A program made the translations under genes and the position numbers. This document shows positions 26,843 to 36,987 of a DNA stretch of 64,000 bases, piece after piece. The stretch comes from an uncultured Pelagibacteraceae bacterium (GTDB taxonomy: Bacteria > Pseudomonadota > Alphaproteobacteria > Pelagibacterales > Pelagibacteraceae): contig CACPQG010000002.1 of assembly GCA_902636025.1 (NCBI GenBank), forward strand, positions 19,178 through 83,177, given 5' to 3'. The notes beneath the pieces were generated by a model. The model did not search any database, had not been told where the DNA came from, and saw only the letters and a program-made list of their open reading frames with translations. Each line of letters begins with the position of its first letter. Position 1 is the first letter of the stretch.

Positions 26843-26845
26843 AAT

Positions 26846-27922
26846 TTATTTAACTTCCCAAACTTGTTTCTTAGTATCTATTAAAAAATTTTTTTGTTTT
26901 GCGAAAGTAATAAATTGTTTTGGAGATCCATTAAAGATTATTTTATAATTTATAATTTTATTATTAAAATTTTTTATCGAATATTTTGAAATTCGATCTG
27001 TTGATGATAGAAATTTTTGGAATTCAATATTTCTCTCAAAATTTGATGATGATAAAGATAAATTTATAGCCAGTTTTACTGATCGATTTATCTTGTTTAT
27101 TTCTTTCCACTCGTCTTCGTAAACTTTTTTAAAATCATTTATTAAGTTTTCTAAAATCTTTGGCTCTTTGATATTATTTTTTGGATAAGACTTGCTCACA
27201 ATTTTATTTTTATTTTTAATTTTTATTTTTGAATAAACTTTATATCTGTCTTTTTCATCATAAATTAAGCAAACAATATATTCTTTAAAGTTATAATTTT
27301 GAACTAATTTTGAGAATTCAAACTCCTCAAGGTTATTTATTTCTTTATTTAATACATTTATTATATCAATATCTTCTGATGGTAGAACATATTTTAGCAA
27401 ATGATAACTTTTAACATTTTTATTCCAATTTTCAAAAAAAGGATTCTTGTTAAAAATAAATATATCCTGTGAAGCTTCATCTACAAATATTGGTAAAATA
27501 ATTAATTCTTTTTTTAATGGTATTGATGGAAAAATATTTTTTTTTTCGAAAAACAAAAAAGTATTCTGTCTATTAAAGTTCACCTCAATTAAAGCTGAAT
27601 ATTCATTATTTTTAAATTTTTCATTTTTAATTTGAAATGAATCAATTAAATTCTTTATTTCTTTTACTTTTAAGGTTCCAATTTTTTCAATTTTATTAGA
27701 GGAAACGGTCATATTAATTAACTTTTTAAATGCTAATATAAAAGCTTTATCAATTACCTTTTCTTTTTTAAAATTTTCATCAAAAGGTTCACTTATCTCG
27801 ATTTGTTCAACTTTAAAAATAGCAGAATCAACTCTAGATACATAAAAAATTAAAAATAGAAGTGTAATAAAAAAAATTATATAAGTCTTTTTCAAGTAGA
27901 TTAAATTTTTATTTAAAAACAT
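26846..27922 (-). CDS. DUF2066 domain protein with signal peptide
   Basis: 358 residues: an N-terminal signal or anchor (YIIFFITLLFLIFYV), then the DUF2066 region (IEISEPFDENFKKEKVIDKAFILAFKKLINMTV reads across about 36-72). The rest is Lys/Asn/Ile-rich and low in motifs. Function unknown; the family commonly precedes hdaA and purM. The ATG at 27922 leaves just 11 bases to the divergent purM start. A TTG at 27895 (then KKTYIIFF, a standard signal-peptide start) is a credible alternative that widens the gap to 38 bases. Confidence 0.78.
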   Translation of the reverse strand: MFLNKNLIYLKKTYIIFFITLLFLIFYVSRVDSAIFKVEQIEISEPFDENFKKEKVIDKAFILAFKKLINMTVSSNKIEKIGTLKVKEIKNLIDSFQIKNEKFKNNEYSALIEVNFNRQNTFLFFEKKNIFPSIPLKKELIILPIFVDEASQDIFIFNKNPFFENWNKNVKSYHLLKYVLPSEDIDIINVLNKEINNLEEFEFSKLVQNYNFKEYIVCLIYDEKDRYKVYSKIKIKNKNKIVSKSYPKNNIKEPKILENLINDFKKVYEDEWKEINKINRSVKLAINLSLSSSNFERNIEFQKFLSSTDRISKYSIKNFNNKIINYKIIFNGSPKQFITFAKQKNFLIDTKKQVWEVK

Positions 27923-27933
27923 ATTTTATTTTA

Positions 27934-28953
27934 ATGACAATTAATAAATATACATACCAAAAAAGTGGCGTAAATATATCTGCTGCAGATAAATTTGTAA
28001 ATTTTATCTCTAAAAACACAGGTAAAAAAAAAAATAAAAATAAAAATATTGGAAGTTTTGGATCTATTACAAGCATTCCTAAAAATTTTAAGGATCCAAA
28101 AATTGTTGCAAGCACTGATGGCGTTGGTACAAAAATTGAAATAGCAAATCAACTAAATAAATTTGATACTATTGGTATTGATCTTGTAGCTATGAGTGTA
28201 AACGACTTAATTGTGCAGGGAGCAAAACCAATAATATTTTTGGATTATATTTCAATAAACAAAATTAATATTAAAAAATTAAAATCTATATTAAAAGGAA
28301 TTAAAAAGGGCTGTCAAATTTCTCAATGTAGCTTAGTTGGTGGTGAAACAGCCGAAATGCCTGGGACATACTCAAAAAATAAATTTGACCTAGCAGGTTT
28401 TGCAGTAGGAATTGTTGATAATAAAAAAATTTTAAAAAAAAAAAATGTGAAAATAAATGATTTAGTTTTAGCAGTCCCAGCAAGCGGTGTGCATTCTAAT
28501 GGATATTCATTAGTGAGATATATTTTAAAAAAAAAAAAAATTAATCTCAAAAAAAATAAAATTCTAAGTTCCGATTTATTAAAACCAACCAAAATTTATG
28601 TAAAAGAAATTTTAAAACTTGTAGAAAAAAATTTAATTTGTTCTTGTGCAAATATAACGGGTGGTGGAATAGAGGATAATTTGAAAAGAGTAATACCAAA
28701 AGGTTTATGTGCAAATATAAATCTTTCAAAAATTAAGATAAATAAAATATTTAAATGGATTAAAAAACAAGGTGTAAATGATAAAGAAATGTTAAAAACC
28801 TTTAACTGTGGCGTTGGATTTTGTATTTTAATAAAACCAAAAAACTTTAAAAAAGTAAAAAATTTTTTTCCTAAAAATTATAAACCATATGTAATAGGTA
28901 AAATAGTAAAAGGCCAAAAAAAAGTAAGCTTATATGAAAAGTTTCTCTGGTAA
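27934..28953 (+). CDS. purM: Phosphoribosylformylglycinamidine cyclo-ligase (AIR synthetase)
   Basis: 339 residues, full length. It begins TYQKSGVNISAADKFV and has VASTDGVGTKIEIANQ, GIDLVAMSVNDLIVQGAKPI, SLVGGETAEMPGTY and ITGGGIEDNLKRVIP, all PurM signatures. It closes the imidazole ring in the fifth step of purine synthesis. Several poly-A runs code for lysine stretches (e.g. near residues 30-35 and 200-210), a sign of strong AT pressure. It overlaps purN by 20 bases. Confidence 0.97.
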   Translation: MTINKYTYQKSGVNISAADKFVNFISKNTGKKKNKNKNIGSFGSITSIPKNFKDPKIVASTDGVGTKIEIANQLNKFDTIGIDLVAMSVNDLIVQGAKPIIFLDYISINKINIKKLKSILKGIKKGCQISQCSLVGGETAEMPGTYSKNKFDLAGFAVGIVDNKKILKKKNVKINDLVLAVPASGVHSNGYSLVRYILKKKKINLKKNKILSSDLLKPTKIYVKEILKLVEKNLICSCANITGGGIEDNLKRVIPKGLCANINLSKIKINKIFKWIKKQGVNDKEMLKTFNCGVGFCILIKPKNFKKVKNFFPKNYKPYVIGKIVKGQKKVSLYEKFLW

Positions 28954-29515
28954 AAAAGTAAATACAGCTGTTTTTATTTCTGGAACTGGATCAAACTTTA
29001 AAAATTTACTCAATTTTTCTTTAAAGAAAAGTTCTCCAATTAAGATAATTTTCGTTTATTCAAACTTTAAAAAAGCAAAAGGTTTGAAATACGCTAAAAA
29101 TAATAAAATTCTAATTTACAGTTTTGTTAACAAAAAATTTAATCTATCTGAAAATAAACTATTAAAAATACTTAATAAAAAAAAAATAAAATTAATATGC
29201 TTGGCAGGATTTATGAAAATTCTATCAAAAAGATTTTTAAAAAAATTTAATGGTTGTGTTTTAAATATCCATCCATCTTTACTTCCAAAGTATAAGGGTC
29301 TGAATACACATCAAAGAGTTCTTGATAACAGAGAAAAATATTCTGGATGTACAGTTCATTTGGTAACTTCAAAGTTAGATTCGGGTAAAATTATATTACA
29401 AAAAAAAATTAAAGTAAAAAAAAACGACTCTGCGAGATCTCTTAAAAGAAGAATATTAAAGGAGGAATATAAAATTTATCCAAAAGCAATCAATAAATTA
29501 TTAGTTAATTATTAA
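28934..29515 (+). CDS. purN: Phosphoribosylglycinamide formyltransferase
   Basis: 193 residues with the formyl-transfer core: AVFISGTGSNFKNLL, LICLAGFMKILSKRFL, NIHPSLLPKYKGLNTHQRVL (catalytic Asn and His) and GCTVHLVTSKLDSGKII (catalytic Asp). It uses 10-formyl-THF to formylate GAR in purine synthesis. Its start lies inside purM, 20 bases before that stop; its end overlaps convergent ndk by 11 bases, the deepest convergent overlap in the window. Confidence 0.96.
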   Translation: MKSFSGKKVNTAVFISGTGSNFKNLLNFSLKKSSPIKIIFVYSNFKKAKGLKYAKNNKILIYSFVNKKFNLSENKLLKILNKKKIKLICLAGFMKILSKRFLKKFNGCVLNIHPSLLPKYKGLNTHQRVLDNREKYSGCTVHLVTSKLDSGKIILQKKIKVKKNDSARSLKRRILKEEYKIYPKAINKLLVNY

Positions 29516-29927
29516 AAAAAAAATCGATTTCAATTTTTGCATTTTCTATGCTGTCTGAACCATGAACAGAGTTTTTATCTATGGAAATTCCATATAATTT
29601 TCTAATTGTCCCATCTTTAGCATTTTTGGGATCAGTAGCTCCCATTAAATCTCGGTTATCTTTAACAGCATTCTCTTTTTCTAAAACCATTACAATTATT
29701 ATACCTGAGGATAAATATTCACATAAATCATTATAAAAAGGTTTTGTCTCGTGAACCTTATAAAATTTTTCTGCATCACTTTTTTCAAGTTTTAATTTTT
29801 TTTCTTTGGTAATTGTAAATCCATTGCTCTTAAACTTTTCTTTAATTTGACTCTCTAATTCTCTTTCAACCGCATCAGGTTTAATAATTGACAATGTTTG
29901 TTCGATATTACTCATAATTGTCTTCAA
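29505..29927 (-). CDS. ndk: Nucleoside diphosphate kinase
   Basis: 140 residues, the usual size. TLSIIKPDAVER at the start, the active-site histidine in ENSVHGSDS (about residues 117-124: KNSVHGSDSIENA), and LMGATDPKNAKDGTIR before it define the family. It balances NTP/dNTP pools. The start overlaps the 3' end of pepA by 20 bases, so it is likely translated from the pepA transcript. Confidence 0.96.
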   Translation of the reverse strand: MKTIMSNIEQTLSIIKPDAVERELESQIKEKFKSNGFTITKEKKLKLEKSDAEKFYKVHETKPFYNDLCEYLSSGIIIVMVLEKENAVKDNRDLMGATDPKNAKDGTIRKLYGISIDKNSVHGSDSIENAKIEIDFFFNN

Positions 29928-31377
29928 TTAATTTATTTAAAAGTCTTACCCCATAACCAGTTGCACCACCTGAATTCAATGCTCCTCCATACTTAGAAAA
30001 AGCCATTCCAGCAATATCTAAATGTGCCCATGGGGTTTTATTTAAAATAAATCTTTGTAAAAATTGAGCAGCAGTGGTTGAGCCAGCTCCTCCAACATAA
30101 TTTATATTTTGCATGTCCGCATTTTTTGAGTCCATTAGCTTGTCAAAATTTTTATGAAGAGGCATTCGCCACAATTTTTCATTCACTTCATTACCAGCTT
30201 CAATTAATTGTTTTGACAGCCTGTCATTATTCGAGAAAAGTCCTGCATATTCTGAACCCAGAGAAACAATTATAGCACCTGTTAAAGTTGCCAAATCAAT
30301 TATAAATTTAGGTTTAAATTTTTTTTCAGTAAATGTTATTGCATCAGCTAAAACCAATCTACCCTCTGCATCTGTATTTAAAACTTCTATTGTTTTACCG
30401 CTATAAGATTTCACAATATCACCTGGTCGTTGAGCATTTCCACTCACCATATTTTCAACAAGGCCCACAACACCAACAGCATTTATTTTTGCTTTTCTTA
30501 GTGCCAATGTTTTCATCAAACCTACTACTGCAGCAGAGCCTGCCATGTCATATGTCATATCCTCCATAAATCTTGCAGGTTTAAGAGAGTATCCTCCAGT
30601 ATCAAAGCAAACTCCTTTTCCAACAAAAGCAAGTGGTCTATTATTTGATTTAGCTCCATTCCATTCTATTGTAACTAAATAAGACCCACGAACACTGCCT
30701 TGTCCTACTCCAAGAAGCGCTCCCATGCCTAATTTTTTAAGTTCTATTTTGTTATAAACTTTTACCTTAAGTCCAATATTTTTTAATTTAATTATCCTTT
30801 TAGCATATTCATCTGGATGTAAAATATTTCCTGGCTCTGATACTAAATCCTTTGTAAAATTTGTTCCTTCAAGCAAAGAATTAAATCTATTATTTTTGTT
30901 TTTTATTTGGATTTTTTTCCTACTTATTATATTTATGTTTATATCAACTGTTTCTTTTTTCGTAATATATTTATTAAATTTATATGACTTTAATTGTAAG
31001 CCATGCAAGAATTCATCAATAAAATTTTTATTTTTTTTCTGAGTTTCGGAAATATTATTTTCAAAAAAAGTTAAATCAGTGATCAAATTGGCATTAATAA
31101 AATTATAAAAATCAGCCCCTTTTTTCTCATTATCTGATATGGTTTGGTTGTTTTTAATTTTAATTAAAATTATTTTTTGGTCAAAATTATAATTAAAAGA
31201 AATGAATTCTTTTTTTTTAGATTTATTAGAATTAATAGTCCTATTAATTTGATTTGACTTTTTGCCTAGTGATAATTTACTTAGTCCGTTAATCTTGAAG
31301 TCTTCATTTGAAAACATTACGTAATGTTTGATTGAATTTTCTTTAACCCCTTTTTTGATGCTGATTTTTAATGACAT
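29908..31377 (-). CDS. pepA: Leucyl aminopeptidase (M17)
   Basis: 489 residues: a divergent N-terminal domain, then the conserved metallo-catalytic domain with VGKGVCFDTGGYSLKPA, the family signature NTDAEGRLVLADAI and LTGAIIVSLGSEYAGLFSN. Two metal ions would be bound by the Asp/Glu/Lys set in these segments. It removes N-terminal residues from cytoplasmic peptides. In some bacteria PepA also binds DNA; nothing here tests that. Divergent from lptF across 81 bases, as is usual in alphaproteobacteria. Confidence 0.96.
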   Translation of the reverse strand: MSLKISIKKGVKENSIKHYVMFSNEDFKINGLSKLSLGKKSNQINRTINSNKSKKKEFISFNYNFDQKIILIKIKNNQTISDNEKKGADFYNFINANLITDLTFFENNISETQKKNKNFIDEFLHGLQLKSYKFNKYITKKETVDININIISRKKIQIKNKNNRFNSLLEGTNFTKDLVSEPGNILHPDEYAKRIIKLKNIGLKVKVYNKIELKKLGMGALLGVGQGSVRGSYLVTIEWNGAKSNNRPLAFVGKGVCFDTGGYSLKPARFMEDMTYDMAGSAAVVGLMKTLALRKAKINAVGVVGLVENMVSGNAQRPGDIVKSYSGKTIEVLNTDAEGRLVLADAITFTEKKFKPKFIIDLATLTGAIIVSLGSEYAGLFSNNDRLSKQLIEAGNEVNEKLWRMPLHKNFDKLMDSKNADMQNINYVGGAGSTTAAQFLQRFILNKTPWAHLDIAGMAFSKYGGALNSGGATGYGVRLLNKLIEDNYE

Positions 31378-31458
31378 TTTTAAATAATATGTACTTTAGG
31401 TTGTATTTAATCTATATACTATAGAGTGAGTTATATAAATATTTATTGATAGAATTCA

Positions 31459-32583
31459 ATGAAAAAAATAATATTTAATAAGTTAATCCTAGATGTGACA
31501 AAGTTTTTTCTTTTAACATCTATAAGTCTCTCTCTTATCATACTGGTTGTTCAAGCAGTCAATTTTTTAGACTATATATCTGAAGATGGACACGGTATTT
31601 ACACATATTTTGGCATTACACTTCTCAACTTTCCCAAGATATTTACCAGAATAATGCCTTTTTGTATTTTTGTAACAATTTTTTATATAATTAATAGATA
31701 TGAGTTAAAGAATGAACTTATCATATTTTGGAACATTGGTATTAATAAATTAAAATTTATCAATGTTTTAGTAACATTTTCGTTAATTTTTTTAATAGTC
31801 CAAATAATTCTAAATACAATAATTGTCCCGAAATCTTTAAATCAAGCAAGGGAATTTATAAGAAACTCAAATATTGATTTTTTTCCTAATTTAATAAAAG
31901 AAAAAAAATTTATTGATGTTGTAGAATCTTTAACAATATTTGTTGATGAAAAAAAAGATAACGGTGAATTAACAAATATTTACTTGAAAGATAATTTAAG
32001 TTCAAATCTATCTCAAATTATTTATGCAAAAAAAGGTAAATTAATTTTTACTGGTGAAAAAAATTATCTTACTTTATTTAATGGAAGTTTTATAGATATC
32101 GAAAAAGAAAAAATAACTACTTTTTCTTTTAAAAAAACTGAATTTGATTTATCAAAGTATAAAACTAAAACTACCGTTTATCCGAAAATTCAAGAGATAA
32201 ACACTAAGACTTTGTTTTTATGTCTATATAAACTAACTTTAAATAATAGCTATCTTATTCCAAAAGATAGTTTTTTAAAATGTAATGAAGAGAAATATGG
32301 AGATATTATCGAAGAGGCTTTTAAAAGAAGTATAAAACCTTTTTTTATACCAGTGATTGTCTTGCTGTCTTCATTGGTTGTTATTTACAATAAAGATAAT
32401 TATTTATACACCAAATTTCAATATATTTTATTTTTTTTAGTATTTTCTGTAATAGTAATCTCTGAAGTATCTTCAAGATACATTGATGATATAGAAACTA
32501 TAATTTTTTTTTCATTTTTTCCAATAATAATTTTTTTACTAGGTTATTTTTATTTGTTTATAAAATTAAGTAGGCGAATATGA
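31459..32583 (+). CDS. lptF: LPS export permease LptF
   Basis: 374 residues of the YjgP/YjgQ family: a helical half (TM segments at about 12-30, 50-75, 98-120), a periplasmic beta-jellyroll domain (about 135-265), then a second set of helices (300-370). With LptG and the ATPase LptB it lifts lipopolysaccharide out of the inner membrane. First gene of the lptF-lptG-lptD-surA-pdxA-rsmA run; it overlaps lptG by 4 bases (ATGA). Order in the operon decides F over G. Confidence 0.9.
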   Translation: MKKIIFNKLILDVTKFFLLTSISLSLIILVVQAVNFLDYISEDGHGIYTYFGITLLNFPKIFTRIMPFCIFVTIFYIINRYELKNELIIFWNIGINKLKFINVLVTFSLIFLIVQIILNTIIVPKSLNQAREFIRNSNIDFFPNLIKEKKFIDVVESLTIFVDEKKDNGELTNIYLKDNLSSNLSQIIYAKKGKLIFTGEKNYLTLFNGSFIDIEKEKITTFSFKKTEFDLSKYKTKTTVYPKIQEINTKTLFLCLYKLTLNNSYLIPKDSFLKCNEEKYGDIIEEAFKRSIKPFFIPVIVLLSSLVVIYNKDNYLYTKFQYILFFLVFSVIVISEVSSRYIDDIETIIFFSFFPIIIFLLGYFYLFIKLSRRI

Positions 32584-33659
32584 TTAAATTATATCAAATT
32601 TATTTAATTAAATCTTTTTGGAAAATTTTTTCATTTATATGTCTAATATTTTTTTCGCTTGCAATTATATTAAATATATTCGAGGAGGTTTCTTTTTTTA
32701 AAAATGTAGATGTAAATTCTTTTTATCCTTTGCTTCTCACACTTTTGACTGCACCTACTATTGTTTATGAGACATTTCCATTTATTTTTTTTATATCTAC
32801 ACAATTTTTATTTATTAGATTAATGGATAAGGAAGAATTGGATATTTTTAAAAAAATCAGTTTAAGTAATTTAAAACTGATTGGTATATTATCTTTAAGC
32901 TCTATAGTAGTATCACTTTTTTTAGTAACGCTTTTTTATAATTTAGCCTCAAATTTGAGATTTATGTATTTAGAAATGAAGAATAAATATTCTGGGGATA
33001 ATAAATATTTAGCTGTAGTAACTGAAAACGGATTGTGGATCAAAGATGAGATAGACAACAAAATAAATATTATTAATGCTGAAAAAATCGATGGTACAAT
33101 TTTAAAAAAAGTAACAATTAATCAATTTTCAAAAGAATATTCTATTCTTACTAATATAGTTGCAGATGAAATAAATATAGAAAACAATAATTGGATAATT
33201 TTAAAAGGTACATTTTCAAAAATAAACGAAGGTCTTAAAAGCAGAGAAAATATTATTTTTAAAAGTAATTTTGATGCAAAGCAAATAAATCAATTATTTT
33301 CAGATTTATCGTCTTTAAACATCGTCGAATTAAATAAATTAAAAAAAGACTATAATAATTTAGGATATTCAGTTACAAACATTAATATTCACATACAAAA
33401 ATTAATTTCTTATCCGATTTATTTAACAGTAATGACTATATTTGCCTGTGTAGTTATGCTTAACATCAAGAGAAACAAATCAAAAATTTTTCATATTGTC
33501 CTTGGTGTTTTATTGTCAGTCTTAATTTATTACATTAATTACTTTTCAACTTTATTAGGACAAAATGGACGTCTACCTGAAATTTTATCTATTTGGTTGC
33601 CATTAATCATAATTTCATTATTTTGTGCGATCGGTTTAGTAAGAATAAACGAAAAATGA
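32580..33659 (+). CDS. lptG: LPS export permease LptG
   Basis: 359 residues, same fold as LptF: helices near 12-35, 55-80 and 95-120, a periplasmic domain, and C-terminal helices with LISYPIYLTVMTIFACVVML and a final GLVRI segment. It forms the LptB2FG transporter with LptF. It overlaps lptF and lptD by 4 bases each, so the three membrane/outer membrane parts are translationally coupled. Confidence 0.92.
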   Translation: MIKLYQIYLIKSFWKIFSFICLIFFSLAIILNIFEEVSFFKNVDVNSFYPLLLTLLTAPTIVYETFPFIFFISTQFLFIRLMDKEELDIFKKISLSNLKLIGILSLSSIVVSLFLVTLFYNLASNLRFMYLEMKNKYSGDNKYLAVVTENGLWIKDEIDNKINIINAEKIDGTILKKVTINQFSKEYSILTNIVADEINIENNNWIILKGTFSKINEGLKSRENIIFKSNFDAKQINQLFSDLSSLNIVELNKLKKDYNNLGYSVTNINIHIQKLISYPIYLTVMTIFACVVMLNIKRNKSKIFHIVLGVLLSVLIYYINYFSTLLGQNGRLPEILSIWLPLIIISLFCAIGLVRINEK

Positions 33660-36055
33660 AAAAAATTTTTAAAAATATTATTTTTGCAATTATTGTTCTT
33701 TTGTTTTTTCAAACAAAGACAATTTCTGATGAGTTTTATTTTGAAGGTGATGAAATTCAAATACTAAATGAAGGAAAGAAATTAATTTCAAACAAAGGAG
33801 TTAAAATTACTAGCAATAGCAATATTAACCTTACTTCAAATAAATTTGAATACGATAAAGAAAAAATGGAACTTAAGCTTAAAGAAGATGTTTTTATAGA
33901 GGATTTAGAAAAAAATTTAAAAATAAAAGCTCAAGAAATCTATTATTTTAAAAAAGATGAGATAATAGTTACAAATGGATTTACTGAAATAAATATTGAT
34001 AATAAGTTTACTATTAAATCTGAAGACATAACTTTTGAAAAAAATTTTGGAAGATTGTCATCAAATCAAAAATCATTTATTACAGATGAGGCTGGGAATA
34101 TCTTAGAGTCAGAGAGTTTTAAATTTCAATTAAAAGATGAGACAATTAAAGCAAAAAATGTTGTTTTAAGAGATAATGAAGGCAATACATCATTTCTAGA
34201 AAATTTTATGGGGAATATGAATTCTAAAGTTTTTTATGGAAAAGATATTAAAATAAATTTTGATAAGAAGATATTTGGTAATAAAAATAACGATCCAAGA
34301 CTATATGGAAACTCAATTCAATCAGACCAAAATTATTCTAAAATATCTAAAGGAGTTTTTACAACCTGTAAAAAAAATGATAGTTGTCCTCCATGGAAAA
34401 TACAGGCTGAAGAGGTTGTTCATGATAAGAAAAAAAAAATTATTAATTATAAAAATGCCTGGCTTCAAATATATGACAAACCAGTAATTTATTTTCCAAA
34501 ATTTTTCCATCCAGATCCAACAGTTAATAGACAGTCTGGTTTTTTAATACCAAATATTTCTGACTCTGGTAATACTGGGACATCAGTATCAACTCCATAT
34601 TATAAAGTTCTAGCTATAAACAAAGATATTACTTTTAAGCCTAGAATTTTTGCAAACCAAAATCTATTAATTCAAAATGAATTTAGGCAAGTTGAAAAGA
34701 ATTTAAATCATATCATGGATTTTGGAGTTTTTACATCAGAACTAAGTAATGAGAACGAACCAACTAAATCTCATTTTTTTTCCAATACTTTAATAAAATT
34801 CGAAAATAAATTTTTTGAAACATCTAATTTAGAGATTAATTTTGAGCAAGTTTCAAATGATACATACTTAAAGAAATTTAAACCCTCTTCAGAATTAATT
34901 AAAAATGAAAATTTAATGCACTCATTTTTAAAATTTAATGCATATGAGGATCTAAGCTCACTTTCATTATCTTTAGAAAGTTATGAAGATTTAAGCAAAA
35001 CATCAAACGATAGATATGAATTCATTTACCCTAATTTAGAGTATACAAAAGAATTTTTTAATGAAAAAATCCCTGGGTCATTTGATTTAAGTTCAAGTTT
35101 ATATCAGAAACATTACGAAACAAATAAGTATAAACAGAATTTGACAACAGATTTAACCTACTCCTCTGATGTTAGAATTTTTGATAAAGGTTTAGTTGAA
35201 GATTTTAAAATACTCTTAAAAAACCCCAACACAATATTAAAAACTGGATCAAGTAATGAAAGCAATACTCAAAGTAAATTATTAACTAAGGTTATGTACT
35301 CTTTAAGCTATCCTCTTAAAAAAGAGGGTCTCTTGTACAATAGTTTTTTAAAACCAAATATTTCCTTAAGATATAGTCCTAATAATACTAAAAATATCTC
35401 TAAAGAAGATAGAATGCTCAAATCTAACAATATTAATTCATTTAACAGACTATCGATGGATGATGGGGTTGAAGGTGGTCAATCATTAACAACCGGTTTA
35501 GATTACAAATTAAAAAATCAAGAGGGCATCGATAAAATATCTTTCTATGTGGCACAAGTCTATAGAGATGAAGCGAATCCAGATTTACCAATTAATAGTT
35601 CTCTTAACAATAAATATTCAGACATAATAGGAAATATAAAGTTTAATCTATTTAATAATTTAAATTTTGAATATGATTTTATGCTTGATAATAATTTTGA
35701 AAAAATGAATTATAATTTGTTAGATGCGAAGTTATCAGTTAATAATTTTGTTACAAGTTTTCAATATTTAGAAGAGGATGATAACATTGGCAGTAAGAGT
35801 TATTTAAAAAATCAAACCAAATATTCTTTTGATAAGAACAATAGTTTAAGTTTTGCGACAAGAAGAAATAGAGAATTAAATATGACAGAATTTTATAATT
35901 TAATTTATCAATATGAAAATGACTGTTTAAAGGCGGCAATTGAGTACAATAAAAATTTTTATAATGATAGTGATATAAAACCAGAAGAAGAGTTGTTTTT
36001 CACGCTTACTATAGTACCATTTTCTAAAATTAGCTCTACAAATATAAATCAATAA
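33656..36055 (+). CDS. lptD: LPS-assembly outer membrane protein LptD
   Basis: 799 residues from the ATG at 33656, which gives a proper signal peptide (MKKIFKNIIFAIIVLLFF...) and an ATGA overlap with lptG; a reading from 33593 would run through the lptG end without a signal peptide. An N-terminal OstA-like periplasmic domain (about 25-190) is followed by the LptD beta-barrel region with FHPDPTVNRQSGFLIPNISD, the best conserved segment. Cysteines are seen near residues 235-242 (TTCKKNDSCPPWK), which may form the family's disulfide. With LptE it inserts LPS into the outer leaflet. Confidence 0.94.
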   Translation: MKKIFKNIIFAIIVLLFFQTKTISDEFYFEGDEIQILNEGKKLISNKGVKITSNSNINLTSNKFEYDKEKMELKLKEDVFIEDLEKNLKIKAQEIYYFKKDEIIVTNGFTEINIDNKFTIKSEDITFEKNFGRLSSNQKSFITDEAGNILESESFKFQLKDETIKAKNVVLRDNEGNTSFLENFMGNMNSKVFYGKDIKINFDKKIFGNKNNDPRLYGNSIQSDQNYSKISKGVFTTCKKNDSCPPWKIQAEEVVHDKKKKIINYKNAWLQIYDKPVIYFPKFFHPDPTVNRQSGFLIPNISDSGNTGTSVSTPYYKVLAINKDITFKPRIFANQNLLIQNEFRQVEKNLNHIMDFGVFTSELSNENEPTKSHFFSNTLIKFENKFFETSNLEINFEQVSNDTYLKKFKPSSELIKNENLMHSFLKFNAYEDLSSLSLSLESYEDLSKTSNDRYEFIYPNLEYTKEFFNEKIPGSFDLSSSLYQKHYETNKYKQNLTTDLTYSSDVRIFDKGLVEDFKILLKNPNTILKTGSSNESNTQSKLLTKVMYSLSYPLKKEGLLYNSFLKPNISLRYSPNNTKNISKEDRMLKSNNINSFNRLSMDDGVEGGQSLTTGLDYKLKNQEGIDKISFYVAQVYRDEANPDLPINSSLNNKYSDIIGNIKFNLFNNLNFEYDFMLDNNFEKMNYNLLDAKLSVNNFVTSFQYLEEDDNIGSKSYLKNQTKYSFDKNNSLSFATRRNRELNMTEFYNLIYQYENDCLKAAIEYNKNFYNDSDIKPEEELFFTLTIVPFSKISSTNINQ

Positions 36056-36987
36056 TGAGAATTTGCAGAGTATCAATTTTAATATTTTTATTTTTTTTTA
36101 TAAATATAAATGTTTACGCTGAAAAAATTTCAATTATTTATACTGTTGATAATGTTCCAATAACTAACGTAGAGATTAATAAAGAAATCACGTACCTTAA
36201 ATTAATTAACAAAGATCTGAATAATATGGATGATGAGTCTTTAGTCGTATACGCATCAAAATCGATCATTAGAGAAAAGATAAAAGAAGTTGAGATTTCA
36301 AAATATTTTAAGTTTGGTGTTAACAAAGATAATGTAGACCAAAGTTTATTCGGATTAGCTAAATCACTAGGATTTGATAAAATAGAAGAGTTTTATAATT
36401 TAATAGATAATTTAAATTTGAATAAAGAATTTTTTAGTAAAAAAATTGAAATTGAATTACTTTGGAATAAACTTATTTTTGAAAAATATAAAAATAATTT
36501 GTCAATTGATTCAAATCAAATAAAGAAAGATCTAGAAAAAAACATAAAGGAGATGGAAGATATTGAGGAATATAAGTTATTTGAAATATTATATTCTCCC
36601 AGTTCAAATGAAGAATTAAAAGAGGAAACAATAAAAATTCTAAAGAGCATTGATGAAATCGGCTTTGAAAATACAGCGAGAATTTTTAGTATTTCTAATA
36701 CCTCAGCAGCTGGTGGAGAGATAGGTTGGATTAAAAAATCTCAATTATCAAAAGATATTATTAAAGTTGTTGACAAGCTTCAAATTAATAGTCCCAGTGA
36801 CCCTATTAATATGCCGATTGGAAAATTAATACTAATGATAAAAGAAAAGAGGCTTGTAAAAGAAGAAATTTCTTTAGATGAAGAATTAAATAAAGCTATT
36901 ATATTGGAGAGAAATAAACAACTTAATCAATTTTCATCTATGTATTTTAAAAAAGTTGAATTAAATACTAGTATTAATGAAAAATAA
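36055..36987 (+). CDS. surA: SurA-like periplasmic chaperone / peptidyl-prolyl isomerase
   Basis: 310 residues with a signal peptide (ILIFLFFFININVYA), an N-terminal SurA chaperone region (YTVDNVPITNVEINKEITYL), and one parvulin domain with ARIFSISNTSAAGGEIGWIKKSQL at about 210-233. Enteric SurA has two parvulin domains; one is usual in alphaproteobacteria. It escorts outer-membrane proteins such as LptD, which it directly follows. Overlaps lptD by 1 base and pdxA by 11. Confidence 0.9.
   Translation: MRICRVSILIFLFFFININVYAEKISIIYTVDNVPITNVEINKEITYLKLINKDLNNMDDESLVVYASKSIIREKIKEVEISKYFKFGVNKDNVDQSLFGLAKSLGFDKIEEFYNLIDNLNLNKEFFSKKIEIELLWNKLIFEKYKNNLSIDSNQIKKDLEKNIKEMEDIEEYKLFEILYSPSSNEELKEETIKILKSIDEIGFENTARIFSISNTSAAGGEIGWIKKSQLSKDIIKVVDKLQINSPSDPINMPIGKLILMIKEKRLVKEEISLDEELNKAIILERNKQLNQFSSMYFKKVELNTSINEK

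Noticed and set aside
31411..31425. TCTATA-TAC-TATAGA inverted repeat before lptF
   Set aside because: Short and A/T-rich, overlapping a -10-like box; expected by chance in such sequence.
33593..33655. Longer lptD start inside lptG
   Set aside because: It gives no signal peptide; ATG 33656 gives one and an ATGA overlap with lptG.
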